Of a stretch of 55,767 nt of DNA, positions 8,558-18,056 are shown piece by piece. Source of the stretch: Vicingus sp036171675 (GTDB lineage: Bacteria; Bacteroidota; Bacteroidia; Flavobacteriales_E; Vicingaceae). The position numbers and the translations under genes are program-made. Under the pieces are notes generated by a model that ran no database searches, was not told where the DNA came from, and saw only the letters and a list, made by a program, of their open reading frames with translations. Location: positions 1 through 55,767 of the forward strand of contig JAVHRO010000026.1 of assembly GCA_036171675.1 (NCBI GenBank). Reading direction: 5' to 3'. Every line of letters begins with the position of its first letter. Position 1 is the first letter of the stretch.

Positions 8558-8597
8558 AAAAAAGGAGTTCATTATATTTTTGATGAACTCCTTTTTG
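8558..8597. terminator. Bidirectional terminator between the cyclophilin gene and trxA
   Basis: A perfect 14-base stem: AAAAAGGAGTTCAT at 8559-8572 pairs with ATGAACTCCTTTTT at 8583-8596, with a 10-base AT-rich loop. T-runs on both strands make it usable in both directions. It sits between the cyclophilin stop codon and the last codon of the converging trxA gene. Confidence 0.88.
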
Positions 8598-8599
8598 TT

Positions 8600-8917
8600 T
8601 TACATAATTGCTTTAAGTTTTCCTTCTAGCACATCTTTTGATACTGCACCTACTTGTTTGTCAACAACTTCACCATTTTTTAAGAATAAAATGGTAGGAA
8701 TATTTCTAATACCATATTTTTGAGCAACCTCTGGATTATTATCTACATCTAACTTGCCAATTAATGCTTTTCCTTCATATTCGTGAGCTAGTTCTTCAAC
8801 AAGAGGACCAACCATTCTACATGGTCCACACCAAACAGCCCAAAAATCAACAATTACTGGTTTGTCTGAATTTAATACTTTTTCTGCAAAGTTTGCGTCG
8901 GTTAATTCTAATGCCAT
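8600..8917 (-). CDS. trxA: Thioredoxin
   Basis: A 105-residue cytoplasmic thioredoxin with the redox motif WCGPC at 29-33, the conserved VDFWA before it, and the cis-Pro segment IRNIPTILFLKNG later. It reduces protein disulphides using electrons from thioredoxin reductase. Length and order of motifs are those of the TrxA family. It is a single gene on the minus strand between converging cyclophilin and upstream dnaE, with about 100 bases of AT-rich upstream sequence in which I see no clear -33/-7 pair. Confidence 0.95.
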   Translation of the reverse strand: MALELTDANFAEKVLNSDKPVIVDFWAVWCGPCRMVGPLVEELAHEYEGKALIGKLDVDNNPEVAQKYGIRNIPTILFLKNGEVVDKQVGAVSKDVLEGKLKAIM

Positions 8918-9023
8918 CTTTTTTATTTTTTGTTAGTTAATAAATAGGTTTTATTTAATTTTAATTACAATTAAGTGGTTTTCAACAATTAATCCATAAG
9001 GTATAAAAATGACAAATTGACAT

Positions 9024-12000
9024 TTATACATTTATAGTGAATTGTATTTCTGAAATCTGCTCTAAATTAGCAAAAAACTCGTTAGAAAGAGTTACTTTTT
9101 TTGATCTAGAAAACAAACCTACTGTTCCTTCTTCAATATCAATTAGATAGATGTCAAAAGCACTATTACCAGGATGTTCTATTATTATTTCATTCAACTG
9201 ATTTATCAATTGTTCCGTTACATCTGTTGAGTTAACAATAATCGTTATTCCTTTTGCAAGTTTTTCTCTAACTTCAGAAAGCAATTGAATAGAATTTACA
9301 CTAAATTCTAATTTTTTTTCAGCAGGAGAATTATCTTTTTGGTTGCTCCATTTATTTTCACGAGCTTTAACTTGTCCTTTTATAAACAAAAACTGATCTT
9401 TTGTAAAGTAGGGTTTGTTTCTAACATAATCTTCACCAAATAAAAACAACTCATAGGAATCAGAATAATCTTCAATTTTTATAATTCCAAATGGCTTGTT
9501 ATTTTTGGTCGTTTTTTCTTGAAATTCTGTGCATATTCCTGCTATTGCAAATTGTTTACCTTCAACAGCATTTAAATCTTTTAATTGTGATAAATCGCCT
9601 TTAGTAAAAAATTTCATTTCAATCTTAAAATCATCAAGCGGGTGACCTGAAATAAATATGCCCACTACTTCTTTTTCTTTCCTTAATTTATACAATGTTC
9701 CCCATTCATCGCAGTTTGGTATTGGAGGTTCTTCCATTTTCTTTTCACTGTCGTCTTCTAACATATCAAACATCGATACTTGAGCCGAATTTTTATTGTC
9801 TTGAAACTTGCTCCCATACTTAATTATTTTTTCTAAAAAAATAGAATTATCATCTTGTAAGGCAAAATATTGTGCTCGGTGAGTTCCTTCGAAAGAATCG
9901 AAAGCTCCTCCAAGAGCTATACTTTCTAATGTTTTTTTGTTTGCAGCTCTTAAGTCAATTCGTTTAACAAAATCAAAAATTGACGTGAAATTTCCATTAA
10001 TTTTACGTTCTTCTACAATTGATTGTACTGCTTTTTCACCAACACCTTTCATTGCTCCTAGTCCAAACCTAATTTGTCCATTGTTGTTAACTGTAAATTT
10101 ATGGACAGATTCGTTTACGTCAGGACCTAAGACCAATATTCCCATGCGTTTACATTCGTCCATAAAAAAAGTGACTTGTTTAATATCGCTCATGTTATTA
10201 CTCAATACTGCAGCCATATATTCGGCAGGGTAGTGGGCTTTTAAAAAAGCAGTTTGATATCCAATCCAGGCATAGCATGTAGAGTGTGATTTGTTAAATG
10301 CGTATTCGGCAAAAGATTCCCAATCTTTCCAAATTTTTTCCAACTTTTCAACTGGATGACCATTTTTGGCAGCTTGATCAATAAATTTAGGTTTCATTTT
10401 GTCAAGTACAGCTTTTTGTTTTTTTCCCATCGCTTTTCTCAAAACATCAGCTTCACCTTTCGTAAAATCAGCAATTTTTTGAGATAGTAACATTACCTGC
10501 TCTTGATAGACTGTAACACCATAAGTTTCTTTTAGATATTCCTCCATTACAGAAAGGTCATATTCAACTACTTCCTCACCATGTTTTCTTTTAATAAATG
10601 ATGGAATATATTCCATTGGACCTGGTCGGTACAGGGCATTCATAGCAATTAAATCAGCAAAAACAGTTGGTTTAAGGTGTTTTAAGTTTTTTTGCATTCC
10701 GGCTGATTCATATTGAAAAATACCAATGGTATCCCCTCGTTGAAAAAGTTCATAGGTCTGTTCATCTTCAATATCAATTTTTTCTGGGTCGAGTAGTAAA
10801 TTATGCCTATCTTTAATTATTTCGACGGTATCTTTGATTAATGTAAGCGTTTTGAGTCCAAGAAAGTCCATTTTTAATAACCCTGCATTTTCAGCCACAG
10901 AGTTGTCAAATTGCGTACAAAACATTTCAGAATCTTTAACTAATGCAATAGGAACATAGTTGGTGATATCGTCAGGAGTTATAATTACACCACAAGCATG
11001 TGTTCCAGTGTTTCTTACTGAACCTTCTACTTTAGAGGCTTGATTTACTGTTTTTGATTCAAGGGAATTTCCTCCAGCAATAGCACGCAATTGGTTAGCA
11101 CTTTCTAAGTCTTCCCTTTTATTTAATTTGCTTTCTAATTCTGTATTATTTAGATGGATGGTATTATTTAAAGATATATCTGAAATAAGCCCAGCAAGCC
11201 TACCAGCTTTATCTAGTGGTAGTTCGAATACCCTAGCAGTATCTCGAATTGACGATTTTGCTGCCATGGTACCATATGTAATTATTTGAGCAACCTGATT
11301 ACTACCATATTTTTTAATCACATAATCAATAACAGATTGACGACCATCATCGTCAAAATCGATATCGATATCGGGCATTGAAACACGATCAGGATTTAGA
11401 AAACGCTCAAAAAGCAAATTATATTTTAATGGATCAATATTCGTTATTTTGGTACAATATGCCACAACCGAACCAGCAGCAGAACCCCTACCTGGTCCAA
11501 CTGAAACGCCCATTTTTCGAGCCTCACGAATAAAATCTTCTACAATTAAAAAGTAACCAGGGTAACCTGTTTTTCGAATTACATCTAATTCAAAATCAAT
11601 ACGTTCTCTTATTTCGTTTGTTATTTTAACGTAGCGTTCTTCAGCTCCTTTATAAGTTAAATACCTTAGGTAATTATTTTCTCCATTTTTAAGAGATGGA
11701 TTTAGCTCGTCGAGTGGGTCGATGAAATCTTCAGGAATGTTAAATTTTGGTAAAAGAACCTCACGTTCAAGTGGATAAACTTCAATTTTATGAGTTATTT
11801 CATTTGTGTTAATAATAGCTTCTGGTAAATCTCCAAACAACAGTTTCATTTCATCTGAAGATTTAAAATAGAATTCATTATTTGGAAATCCAAACCTAAA
11901 TTCGCGACCTTTTGAACCAATATATTTTTTTGGCTGGCTTACGTATTTTCCATCCCTTATACACAAAAGCACATCTTGTGATTCTGCATCGTCTTTATTT

Positions 12001-13328
12001 AAATAATAGGTGTTATTGGTTGCTATAAGCTTAACTTGATGTTTGGTTGCTAACTCAATCAATACGTTGTTTATTTCATCCTCTTCGGCAATTCCATGAC
12101 GATTTATTTCGATGTAAAAATCATCTTTAAAGTTATCTTTCCACCATTTTAAAGCATCTTCTGCTTGATTTGTACCTTCAAATAATATTTTATTTGGAAT
12201 TTCTCCCCAAATACCTCCCGATAATGCAATTAAGTCCGTTTTGAATTCTAATAATAAAGCTCTATCTATTCGAGGAACGTAATAAAATCCTTCGGTATTT
12301 GCGTAAGATGCTAACTTAATTAGGTTTTGATAACCATTTTTGTTTTTGGCGATTAGTACGGTTTGAAAACCATCCTCTTTTCCATCTTTTTTGGTTCTAT
12401 TGGAACACAAATTAAATTCACACCCAACAATGGGTTTAATTCCTTCTTTTATGGCATCTCTAACAAAATGAAAAGTTGCCATCATATTTCCATGATCGGT
12501 TAATGCAACGGCATCCATTCCTTGCTCTTTGGCTTTTATTATCAATTCACGCACTTTGGTGGTTGATTGTAATATTGAAAATTCGGAATGGTTATGTAAA
12601 TGTGTAAAAGAAGTGTTAATTAAAGAATCAACAATATTAGTATCGGTATTTAGTGTAGAGCTAGTTTTAATTTGTTTTACATCGTTAAAGTTAGCTTCAG
12701 CAAGGGTAGGAGCTTCATAAACTACTTTATCTACATTATTTATTTCGGATACACTAATTACTCGATTTGTGATTAATCCAAAAAAACATCGTCCTGTTGC
12801 ATCTACATCATAGGCAGCATCATGGGCATCGTCAAAAGGTTTATTAAATAGCTTAATATGTAAATCAGTTAATGAAGGATATTTAAATCCACCACCTTTA
12901 CCTCCAGGCAAAGCACAATAATTTATGCTTGAGCGCATGGTATCTATAACTTTGGTATTGTTTAGATTATTTTCTACTGATAATCTATAATACTCCGCAC
13001 CTAATATATTGATATCAAACGAAACATTATGACCAACTATGTAAGTGGTTTTTTGTAAATCAGCTAAAAATTCATTTAAAACAATGTTAAGTTCAATTCC
13101 ATCGTTTAAGGCACGTTCGGTGGTAATACCATGAATTGTTGAAACACCTATAGGAATGTCAAACCCGTCGGGTTTAACAATGTGATTTTTTGCAGTAATT
13201 AATTTTCCGTCAACATCATGTAATTGCCATGCCAATTGAACCATTCTAGGCCAATTATCTGAATCGGATACAGGAGCGTTATAGTTTTTTGGTAAACCAG
13301 TAGTTTCGGTATCAAAAATTAAAAACAT
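9024..13328 (-). CDS. dnaE: DNA polymerase III subunit alpha with N-terminal fused 3'-5' exonuclease
   Basis: A 1434-residue replicative polymerase. Residues 1-190 form a DnaQ-like DEDDh exonuclease: FDTETTG at 5-11, HNVSFDIN at 100-107 and HDAAYDVD at 169-176, so all catalytic residues are present. A linker leads to the PHP domain from about 241 (HLHNHSEFS, LTDHGNM). The polymerase palm has GPGRGSAAGS at 611-620 and the catalytic aspartates in PDIDIDFDDD at 652-661. The C-terminus carries helix-hairpin-helix (LGAMKGVGEKAV) and OB-fold (FAIAGI) segments. E. coli DnaE is about 1160 residues with a separate epsilon subunit; here proofreading is provided in cis, as I recall from flavobacterial DnaE proteins. 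It is transcribed alone. Confidence 0.94.
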   Translation of the reverse strand: MFLIFDTETTGLPKNYNAPVSDSDNWPRMVQLAWQLHDVDGKLITAKNHIVKPDGFDIPIGVSTIHGITTERALNDGIELNIVLNEFLADLQKTTYIVGHNVSFDINILGAEYYRLSVENNLNNTKVIDTMRSSINYCALPGGKGGGFKYPSLTDLHIKLFNKPFDDAHDAAYDVDATGRCFFGLITNRVISVSEINNVDKVVYEAPTLAEANFNDVKQIKTSSTLNTDTNIVDSLINTSFTHLHNHSEFSILQSTTKVRELIIKAKEQGMDAVALTDHGNMMATFHFVRDAIKEGIKPIVGCEFNLCSNRTKKDGKEDGFQTVLIAKNKNGYQNLIKLASYANTEGFYYVPRIDRALLLEFKTDLIALSGGIWGEIPNKILFEGTNQAEDALKWWKDNFKDDFYIEINRHGIAEEDEINNVLIELATKHQVKLIATNNTYYLNKDDAESQDVLLCIRDGKYVSQPKKYIGSKGREFRFGFPNNEFYFKSSDEMKLLFGDLPEAIINTNEITHKIEVYPLEREVLLPKFNIPEDFIDPLDELNPSLKNGENNYLRYLTYKGAEERYVKITNEIRERIDFELDVIRKTGYPGYFLIVEDFIREARKMGVSVGPGRGSAAGSVVAYCTKITNIDPLKYNLLFERFLNPDRVSMPDIDIDFDDDGRQSVIDYVIKKYGSNQVAQIITYGTMAAKSSIRDTARVFELPLDKAGRLAGLISDISLNNTIHLNNTELESKLNKREDLESANQLRAIAGGNSLESKTVNQASKVEGSVRNTGTHACGVIITPDDITNYVPIALVKDSEMFCTQFDNSVAENAGLLKMDFLGLKTLTLIKDTVEIIKDRHNLLLDPEKIDIEDEQTYELFQRGDTIGIFQYESAGMQKNLKHLKPTVFADLIAMNALYRPGPMEYIPSFIKRKHGEEVVEYDLSVMEEYLKETYGVTVYQEQVMLLSQKIADFTKGEADVLRKAMGKKQKAVLDKMKPKFIDQAAKNGHPVEKLEKIWKDWESFAEYAFNKSHSTCYAWIGYQTAFLKAHYPAEYMAAVLSNNMSDIKQVTFFMDECKRMGILVLGPDVNESVHKFTVNNNGQIRFGLGAMKGVGEKAVQSIVEERKINGNFTSIFDFVKRIDLRAANKKTLESIALGGAFDSFEGTHRAQYFALQDDNSIFLEKIIKYGSKFQDNKNSAQVSMFDMLEDDSEKKMEEPPIPNCDEWGTLYKLRKEKEVVGIFISGHPLDDFKIEMKFFTKGDLSQLKDLNAVEGKQFAIAGICTEFQEKTTKNNKPFGIIKIEDYSDSYELFLFGEDYVRNKPYFTKDQFLFIKGQVKARENKWSNQKDNSPAEKKLEFSVNSIQLLSEVREKLAKGITIIVNSTDVTEQLINQLNEIIIEHPGNSAFDIYLIDIEEGTVGLFSRSKKVTLSNEFFANLEQISEIQFTINV

Positions 13329-13413
13329 GGAAATGCATTAAAAATGAACTATAAAGTTACCCAACTAGTTTTATAAATTTGTGTTGTTGAATATTACTTT
13401 TTAACAAAATAAG

Positions 13414-14121
13414 CTACTTGTTAGTAAACTTTAAATGAGCTTCTTTCCACAAAGGATCTGCTAGGTTAGGAGGGGCAATAATGGTTATTGCTGCTTTTGT
13501 AACAGGGTGAATAAATTCAATTTTTCGAGCATGTAAACTTATAGATGCATCAGGATTAGATCGGTTATAACCATATTTTAAATCGCCTTTTATTGGACAG
13601 TTTATTGCAGAAAGCTGAACTCTAATTTGATGATGTCTTCCAGTTAAAGGTTTGATTTCTAATAAATAATAATTATTGAATTGATGTATTACTTTATATG
13701 TTAATTCTGATTTTTTTGAATCAACAACTTCTTTAGGATAGGCGGTAGATTTATTGTTTTTCTCATTCTTTTTTAAGAAATGAATCAGATGTGCTTCTTC
13801 TTTATCGGGTTTATTTTTTATAATCGCCCAATAGGTTTTTTGAATGTCTTTATCCTGAAACATTTTATTTAAACGTTCCAATGCTTTGCTTGTTTTTGCA
13901 AAAAGAACAATGCCACTTACAGGCCGATCTATTCGATGAGTAGTGCCTAAATAAACATCACCAGGTTTGTTGTACTTTTCTTTTAAAAAAGCTTTCACGA
14001 TTTCACTAAGTGGAACATCTCCAGTTTTATCACCTTGAACAATATCGGATGATTTTTTATTAATTGCAATGATATGATTGTCTTCGTATAAAACTTCAAT
14101 TGAATCTATTGCAATACTCAT
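13414..14121 (-). CDS. RluA family pseudouridine synthase
   Basis: A 235-residue enzyme predicted to convert uridine to pseudouridine in rRNA or tRNA. The catalytic motif is HRIDRPVSGIVLFAK, with Asp65 as the nucleophile. The second conserved stretch, LTGRHHQIRVQL, is also typical of the family. There is no N-terminal S4 domain, so it resembles the short RluC/TruC-like forms. The exact RNA target cannot be told from sequence. Its ATG overlaps the stop codon of the upstream TPR/PD40 gene by 4 bases (ATGA), so the two are translationally coupled on the minus strand, although their functions look unrelated. Confidence 0.9.
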   Translation of the reverse strand: MSIAIDSIEVLYEDNHIIAINKKSSDIVQGDKTGDVPLSEIVKAFLKEKYNKPGDVYLGTTHRIDRPVSGIVLFAKTSKALERLNKMFQDKDIQKTYWAIIKNKPDKEEAHLIHFLKKNEKNNKSTAYPKEVVDSKKSELTYKVIHQFNNYYLLEIKPLTGRHHQIRVQLSAINCPIKGDLKYGYNRSNPDASISLHARKIEFIHPVTKAAITIIAPPNLADPLWKEAHLKFTNK

Positions 14122-15707
14122 TGGATCTTGGAATGATTTGGTAGTCCTGCAAAGTTAATTCTAATATTTTGGTTTATTTCAGATTTAAAGAACTTCCTAT
14201 CTTTCACTTCAAAATTATCACTAAAAGTATGATTTTCAGCTATTTCAGCTATAAAATTATATTTACCAGGAGGTAAAATCATAATATAATCACCTTTAGT
14301 ATTACTTTCAAAAATTCCTTGTAAATCGCCAGTTATAGTATTAAAAACTTCTATTTTTATAGGTTTGGTATAAACCACCGAATCCTGTGTTAGGATATAT
14401 CCTTTAATGGTACTTAAGGGAGGTTCTTCATCTTCAAAAGTAACTTTATAAATATCGTAGTCGCCGTAAGAATCTTTTCTATTGGCGGCAACATAAGCGT
14501 ATTTTTTGTTTTGTGCAAAGCATATTGAATAGTCATTTAAAGGTGTATTTAATGGATAACCAAGATTTTCTGGGGAACTCCATGTGTTGTTATTTTCATT
14601 GTATGTGCTTTTAAAAATATCGTATCCTCCAATGCTATTATGACCTTCGGAAGCAAAATACAGGGTTTTTCCACTATCGGTAAGGTATGGGTAGTTTTCG
14701 TTATATATGGTGTTGATGGTTGGTCCTAAATTTTCTGGGTCAGCCCATAATCCGTTAGGTAACTTTCTAGATAAATATAAATCAAATCCTCCATTGCTAA
14801 CATCGGAATTGCTACTATAAATCACAAAATCTTTATTGTTCGTAATGGTAGCAGATATTTGTTCACTACTTTTTGCATTGATGTATTTCCCTTTGACTGA
14901 TTCAGATCGTTTAAAAGAAGATTTGTTTTTTTCAGCAATTTGTAAATTGTTTTTAACCTCTGGGTTATTAACATAAAAAAATACAATTTCACCATTTTCT
15001 GACATCCCAGCAGTTTGTTCGTTACCATATGAATCTGGATATCCAATTGCCGTGGCTCTGCCCCAGGAAGTGGATTTAAATTTTGACGCATATATATCGG
15101 CAGTATAATAGCCTTCTAAATCATAAATTTTACCAGTAGTACCTTCGCGTCGGGTTGTAAATAACAAATAGGTTTCTTGATCAGTAATATAGGGTAAGTA
15201 ATCTTTTCCTTTTGAATTAACTGATGGCCCTAGATTTTCAAAAGTTAAGTTCAACGGTGCTTTTACTAATTGAATGGCGTTTTGGCACATTTCAATATTT
15301 CGATGAGATTGTTTTTCAAGAACTGCGTTGGAAGGATTCGTTTTTAAAAATTTATTAAAATATTCTATTGCTTTATCAAAACGCAAAGTGGCATGATATC
15401 CTTTCCCCAAATAAAACCAAACATCGGAAGGACAATTATCGGTTTTACTTATTTTTTCTAACGTTTTTATACCATCTTCAAAATTGTACGTATTTATAAG
15501 GCATACGCCAAAATAGTAGCCATTTTTTGTGTTAGTAAAATCTTTCTTATATAACTCACGATACAGCTCTAAAGCTTTTACATAATTACCAGCATTATAC
15601 AATCTACTAGCATTTTCAGGTAATTCGTAATGTAATGTTTGACCTGAACTGGAATTATATAAAAACCCAATTAGTAGAATAAAAAGAATGGATTGTTTTG
15701 AAATCAT
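14118..15707 (-). CDS. Secreted TPR / PD40 beta-propeller protein without OmpA domain (PorE-like N-terminal architecture)
   Basis: A 529-residue envelope protein. The signal peptide (1-22, ending NSSSGQ) is followed by TPR-like helical repeats (about 30-140: LYNAGNYVKALELYRELY, FDKAIEYFNKFLKTNPSN). A PD40/WD40-like propeller follows (about 160-440), with repeated blades such as YPYLTDSGKTLYFASEG and GGYDIFKS. The last 90 residues form a carboxypeptidase-regulatory-like beta domain (KGYILTQDS, TKGDYIMILPPGKY). This is the PorE order minus the C-terminal OmpA peptidoglycan-binding domain. Two relatives in this window carry SPOR or OmpA at the same place. The gene stops normally and shows no frameshift, so the lack of an anchor looks genuine. 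It is the first gene of a pair with the pseudouridine synthase. Confidence 0.8.
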   Translation of the reverse strand: MISKQSILFILLIGFLYNSSSGQTLHYELPENASRLYNAGNYVKALELYRELYKKDFTNTKNGYYFGVCLINTYNFEDGIKTLEKISKTDNCPSDVWFYLGKGYHATLRFDKAIEYFNKFLKTNPSNAVLEKQSHRNIEMCQNAIQLVKAPLNLTFENLGPSVNSKGKDYLPYITDQETYLLFTTRREGTTGKIYDLEGYYTADIYASKFKSTSWGRATAIGYPDSYGNEQTAGMSENGEIVFFYVNNPEVKNNLQIAEKNKSSFKRSESVKGKYINAKSSEQISATITNNKDFVIYSSNSDVSNGGFDLYLSRKLPNGLWADPENLGPTINTIYNENYPYLTDSGKTLYFASEGHNSIGGYDIFKSTYNENNNTWSSPENLGYPLNTPLNDYSICFAQNKKYAYVAANRKDSYGDYDIYKVTFEDEEPPLSTIKGYILTQDSVVYTKPIKIEVFNTITGDLQGIFESNTKGDYIMILPPGKYNFIAEIAENHTFSDNFEVKDRKFFKSEINQNIRINFAGLPNHSKIQ

Positions 15708-15778
15708 ACACTAAAAGTAACAAAAAAGTTAAATTTAGCTTGAAATTTTAAAAAACAATAAAAAAATTGCTATTTTGT

Positions 15779-16594
15779 TTAGTACTGTTCTTCTTTATTA
15801 GGGAAATCTTGTTTTTTTACATCCGAAATATAATGTTCAACAGCACCTTTAATTTCGTCATACAAATTGGCATATCTTCTTAAAAAACGTGGACTAAACT
15901 CATGAGTTATTCCTAACATATCGTGAGCAACCAACACCTGACCATCAACGCCATTTCCAGCTCCAATTCCTATTACCGGAATAGTAACTTCTTTTGCAAC
16001 TAAAGTAGCCAATTTTGCAGGAATTTTTTCGAGTACCAATGCAAAACAACCAGCTTTTTCTAAAAGTTTTGCGTCTTCAATTAATTTATTTGCTTCTTCC
16101 TCTTCTTTCGCTCTAACTACGTATGTTCCAAATTTGTAAATGGATTGAGGGGTTAACCCTAAATGACCCATAACTGGGATTCCGGCAGATAAAATTCGTT
16201 TAATTGACTCTAAAATTTCCTCACCACCTTCCAATTTTACAGCATGGGCACCAGATTCTTTCATTATTCTGATAGAAGATGAGAGGGCTTCTTTTGAATT
16301 CCCTTGATAGGTGCCAAAGGGTAAATCCACTACTACTAAACTTCGCTGAACAGCACGAATTACGGCAGAAGCATGATAAATCATTTGGTCTAATGTTATA
16401 GGTAATGTGGTTTCATGTCCAGCCATTACATTTGATGCAGAATCACCTACCAAAATAATATCAATACCAGCATTGTCAATTATTTTAGCCATGGAATAAT
16501 CATAACTAGTTAACATGGCAATTTTCTCACCATTATATTTCATTTCTTGTAATACGTGTGTTGTAACTCTTTTAATTTCTTTATGAATGGACAT
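15779..16594 (-). CDS. panB: 3-methyl-2-oxobutanoate hydroxymethyltransferase
   Basis: A 271-residue TIM-barrel enzyme that transfers a hydroxymethyl group from 5,10-methylene-tetrahydrofolate to alpha-ketoisovalerate, giving ketopantoate, the first step of pantothenate/CoA synthesis. Conserved stretches include MLTSYDYSMAKIID, VGDSASNVMAGHETTLPIT (metal-binding Asp), VVVDLPFGTYQ, AVKLEGGEE and GHLGLTPQS, with IGIGAGNGVDGQVLVAHDM near the C-terminus. Length matches the family (about 265-275). It is a single minus-strand gene, with no panC or panD beside it. A candidate -7 box lies 70 bases upstream. Confidence 0.96.
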   Translation of the reverse strand: MSIHKEIKRVTTHVLQEMKYNGEKIAMLTSYDYSMAKIIDNAGIDIILVGDSASNVMAGHETTLPITLDQMIYHASAVIRAVQRSLVVVDLPFGTYQGNSKEALSSSIRIMKESGAHAVKLEGGEEILESIKRILSAGIPVMGHLGLTPQSIYKFGTYVVRAKEEEEANKLIEDAKLLEKAGCFALVLEKIPAKLATLVAKEVTIPVIGIGAGNGVDGQVLVAHDMLGITHEFSPRFLRRYANLYDEIKGAVEHYISDVKKQDFPNKEEQY

Positions 16595-16663
16595 GACTGC
16601 TTTTATTAGTTATAAATTACCGTTTATTAAATATTATTACCTTTTATAAAATATAATATGAAG

Positions 16664-16671
16664 CAAAACTA
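16664..16671 (-). promoter_or_regulatory. Possible -7 box for panB
   Basis: On the minus strand TAGTTTTG matches TAnnTTTG; the panB start is about 70 bases downstream. The spacing to any TTTG -33 element is not convincing. It lies in the 139-base divergent region shared with the lipoprotein gene. Confidence 0.28.
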
Positions 16672-16680
16672 CAAAATATG

Positions 16681-16708
16681 TTTGTTTAAATTTTAAATGA
16701 TAAATTTG
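16681..16708 (+). promoter_or_regulatory. Promoter for the lipoprotein gene
   Basis: TTTG at 16681-16684, a 16-base spacer, then TAAATTTG at 16701-16708, an exact TAnnTTTG box. The spacer is a few bases short of the usual 19-21. The ATG follows 25 bases after the box. Confidence 0.4.
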
Positions 16709-16733
16709 TTACTTATTAATTATTTTAATCGAA

Positions 16734-17864
16734 ATGAATAGAATCTATCTTTTATTAAGTTTAATAGTTGTTTTAGGTATAACAGCTTGTGAAACAGAAA
16801 TTCAACCTATTGCTGATTACAAAGACATTACGGTAGTTTATGGGCTGTTGAATCCTAATGAAACGGATCATTATATTAAAATAACCAAAGCATTTAGTGG
16901 TGAAGGTAACGCAAATGATTTGGCTGCTAATGCCGCTAATTTTAATTACGCCGCCAGTGATTTGTCAGTTAAAATTGATGAATATGATGCCAGTAATGTG
17001 TTTAAGCGATCATTTACGTTAAACAGAACTGTTAATGAAATTCCTAAAGATAATGGGGTGTTTTCTACTTCCGATAATGTGTTGTATAAGTTTTCAGAAC
17101 CAAATCTAAAAAAGGATTATTTCTATAAATTAAACATTTATAATTCAGCATTGGATAAGGAAATAACTTCAAAAACAACTATTGTTAATGACCCTACAAT
17201 GGCTAGTCAAGGAGAATTAAATTCCATTAAGCTAGCTAATATAAATGGTGATAATTTAACTCATGCATTCTCTGTTCAGCCACATTTAAATTCAGGAAGG
17301 GTTAAGGTATATTTTATTTTTAATTATACAGAACATTATACAGATACAAACATTACTCCTTTAGATAAACAAGTTAGAATATCATTAGGTGAACAAAAAA
17401 CTACTTCAACCGAAGGAGGTGAGGTGTTAATATACACATTAGAAGGCTCTAACTTCTTTTCCGCTTTAGTAAATAATATTCCTGCAACTGCACCAAATCT
17501 TCAAAGTAGAAGAATTAACAATGCTACATTAGAAATAATAACTGCTGGAACAGACTTAAGTACATATATTTCTGTGAATGAGCCATCCACATCTGTGAAC
17601 CAAAATAAACCTGAATTTACTAATTTAACAAATGGATTAGGGGTGTTTTCATCAAGAAGTACAAAAAATTATACACCAACAAATCACAACTCATTTGGTT
17701 TTGGAACAAATGGTAACCTTAATTATGATAGCTACACCCTTAAAAAATTATTAGCCATGGGATTAGAATTTTGTAATCCTTTTAACTACCAACCTTTGCT
17801 TCCATATAATTATGCGCCGCATTGCGAAGATAAAATTACCAATTGGGGAACAATTAATCCTTAA
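16734..17864 (+). CDS. Lipoprotein of unknown function (DUF4249-like)
   Basis: A 376-residue lipoprotein. A hydrophobic leader ends in the lipobox LGITAC, with Cys19 as the predicted lipidated residue followed by Glu. The mature protein is beta-rich, with VVYGLLNPNETDHYIKITKA near the start and a long Asn/Thr-rich body. This N-terminal pattern is what I associate with DUF4249 lipoproteins of Bacteroidota, whose function is unknown, but the match is from memory. No catalytic motif is visible. It is a single-gene transcript: it has its own promoter-like box and ends at a clear terminator before dnaK. Confidence 0.62.
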   Translation: MNRIYLLLSLIVVLGITACETEIQPIADYKDITVVYGLLNPNETDHYIKITKAFSGEGNANDLAANAANFNYAASDLSVKIDEYDASNVFKRSFTLNRTVNEIPKDNGVFSTSDNVLYKFSEPNLKKDYFYKLNIYNSALDKEITSKTTIVNDPTMASQGELNSIKLANINGDNLTHAFSVQPHLNSGRVKVYFIFNYTEHYTDTNITPLDKQVRISLGEQKTTSTEGGEVLIYTLEGSNFFSALVNNIPATAPNLQSRRINNATLEIITAGTDLSTYISVNEPSTSVNQNKPEFTNLTNGLGVFSSRSTKNYTPTNHNSFGFGTNGNLNYDSYTLKKLLAMGLEFCNPFNYQPLLPYNYAPHCEDKITNWGTINP

Positions 17865-17880
17865 CTAGTCATAATAATGT

Positions 17881-17914
17881 AAGGCTGTTAGTAGTGTTAC
17901 TAACGGCTTTTTAA
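17881..17914 (+). terminator. Rho-independent terminator after the lipoprotein gene
   Basis: GTTAGTA pairs with TACTAAC around a 4-base loop, extended outward by AAGGCT/GGCTTT with two G-T pairs, and followed by a T-run. It separates the lipoprotein gene from dnaK. Confidence 0.75.
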
Positions 17915-18056
17915 TGTCTAAATGTCAGTAATTTGTCAGAAATCAGATCCAATTTAGCATAAGAACTGTCATTTTTACTAAGAAACCATCTTTTCATTTT
18001 AATGGCATATCATTTGACTTTGTGCAAATCGTTAAACAAAAATAAAACTAAAAATT

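Noticed and set aside
14822..15091. Open frame of 89 codons on the same strand inside the TPR/PD40 gene
   Set aside because: It is another frame within clear PD40 blades; no sign that the main protein is frameshifted there.
17915..18056. CIRCE or other heat-shock operator before dnaK
   Set aside because: I found no inverted repeat of the CIRCE type; only a weak -7-like element.
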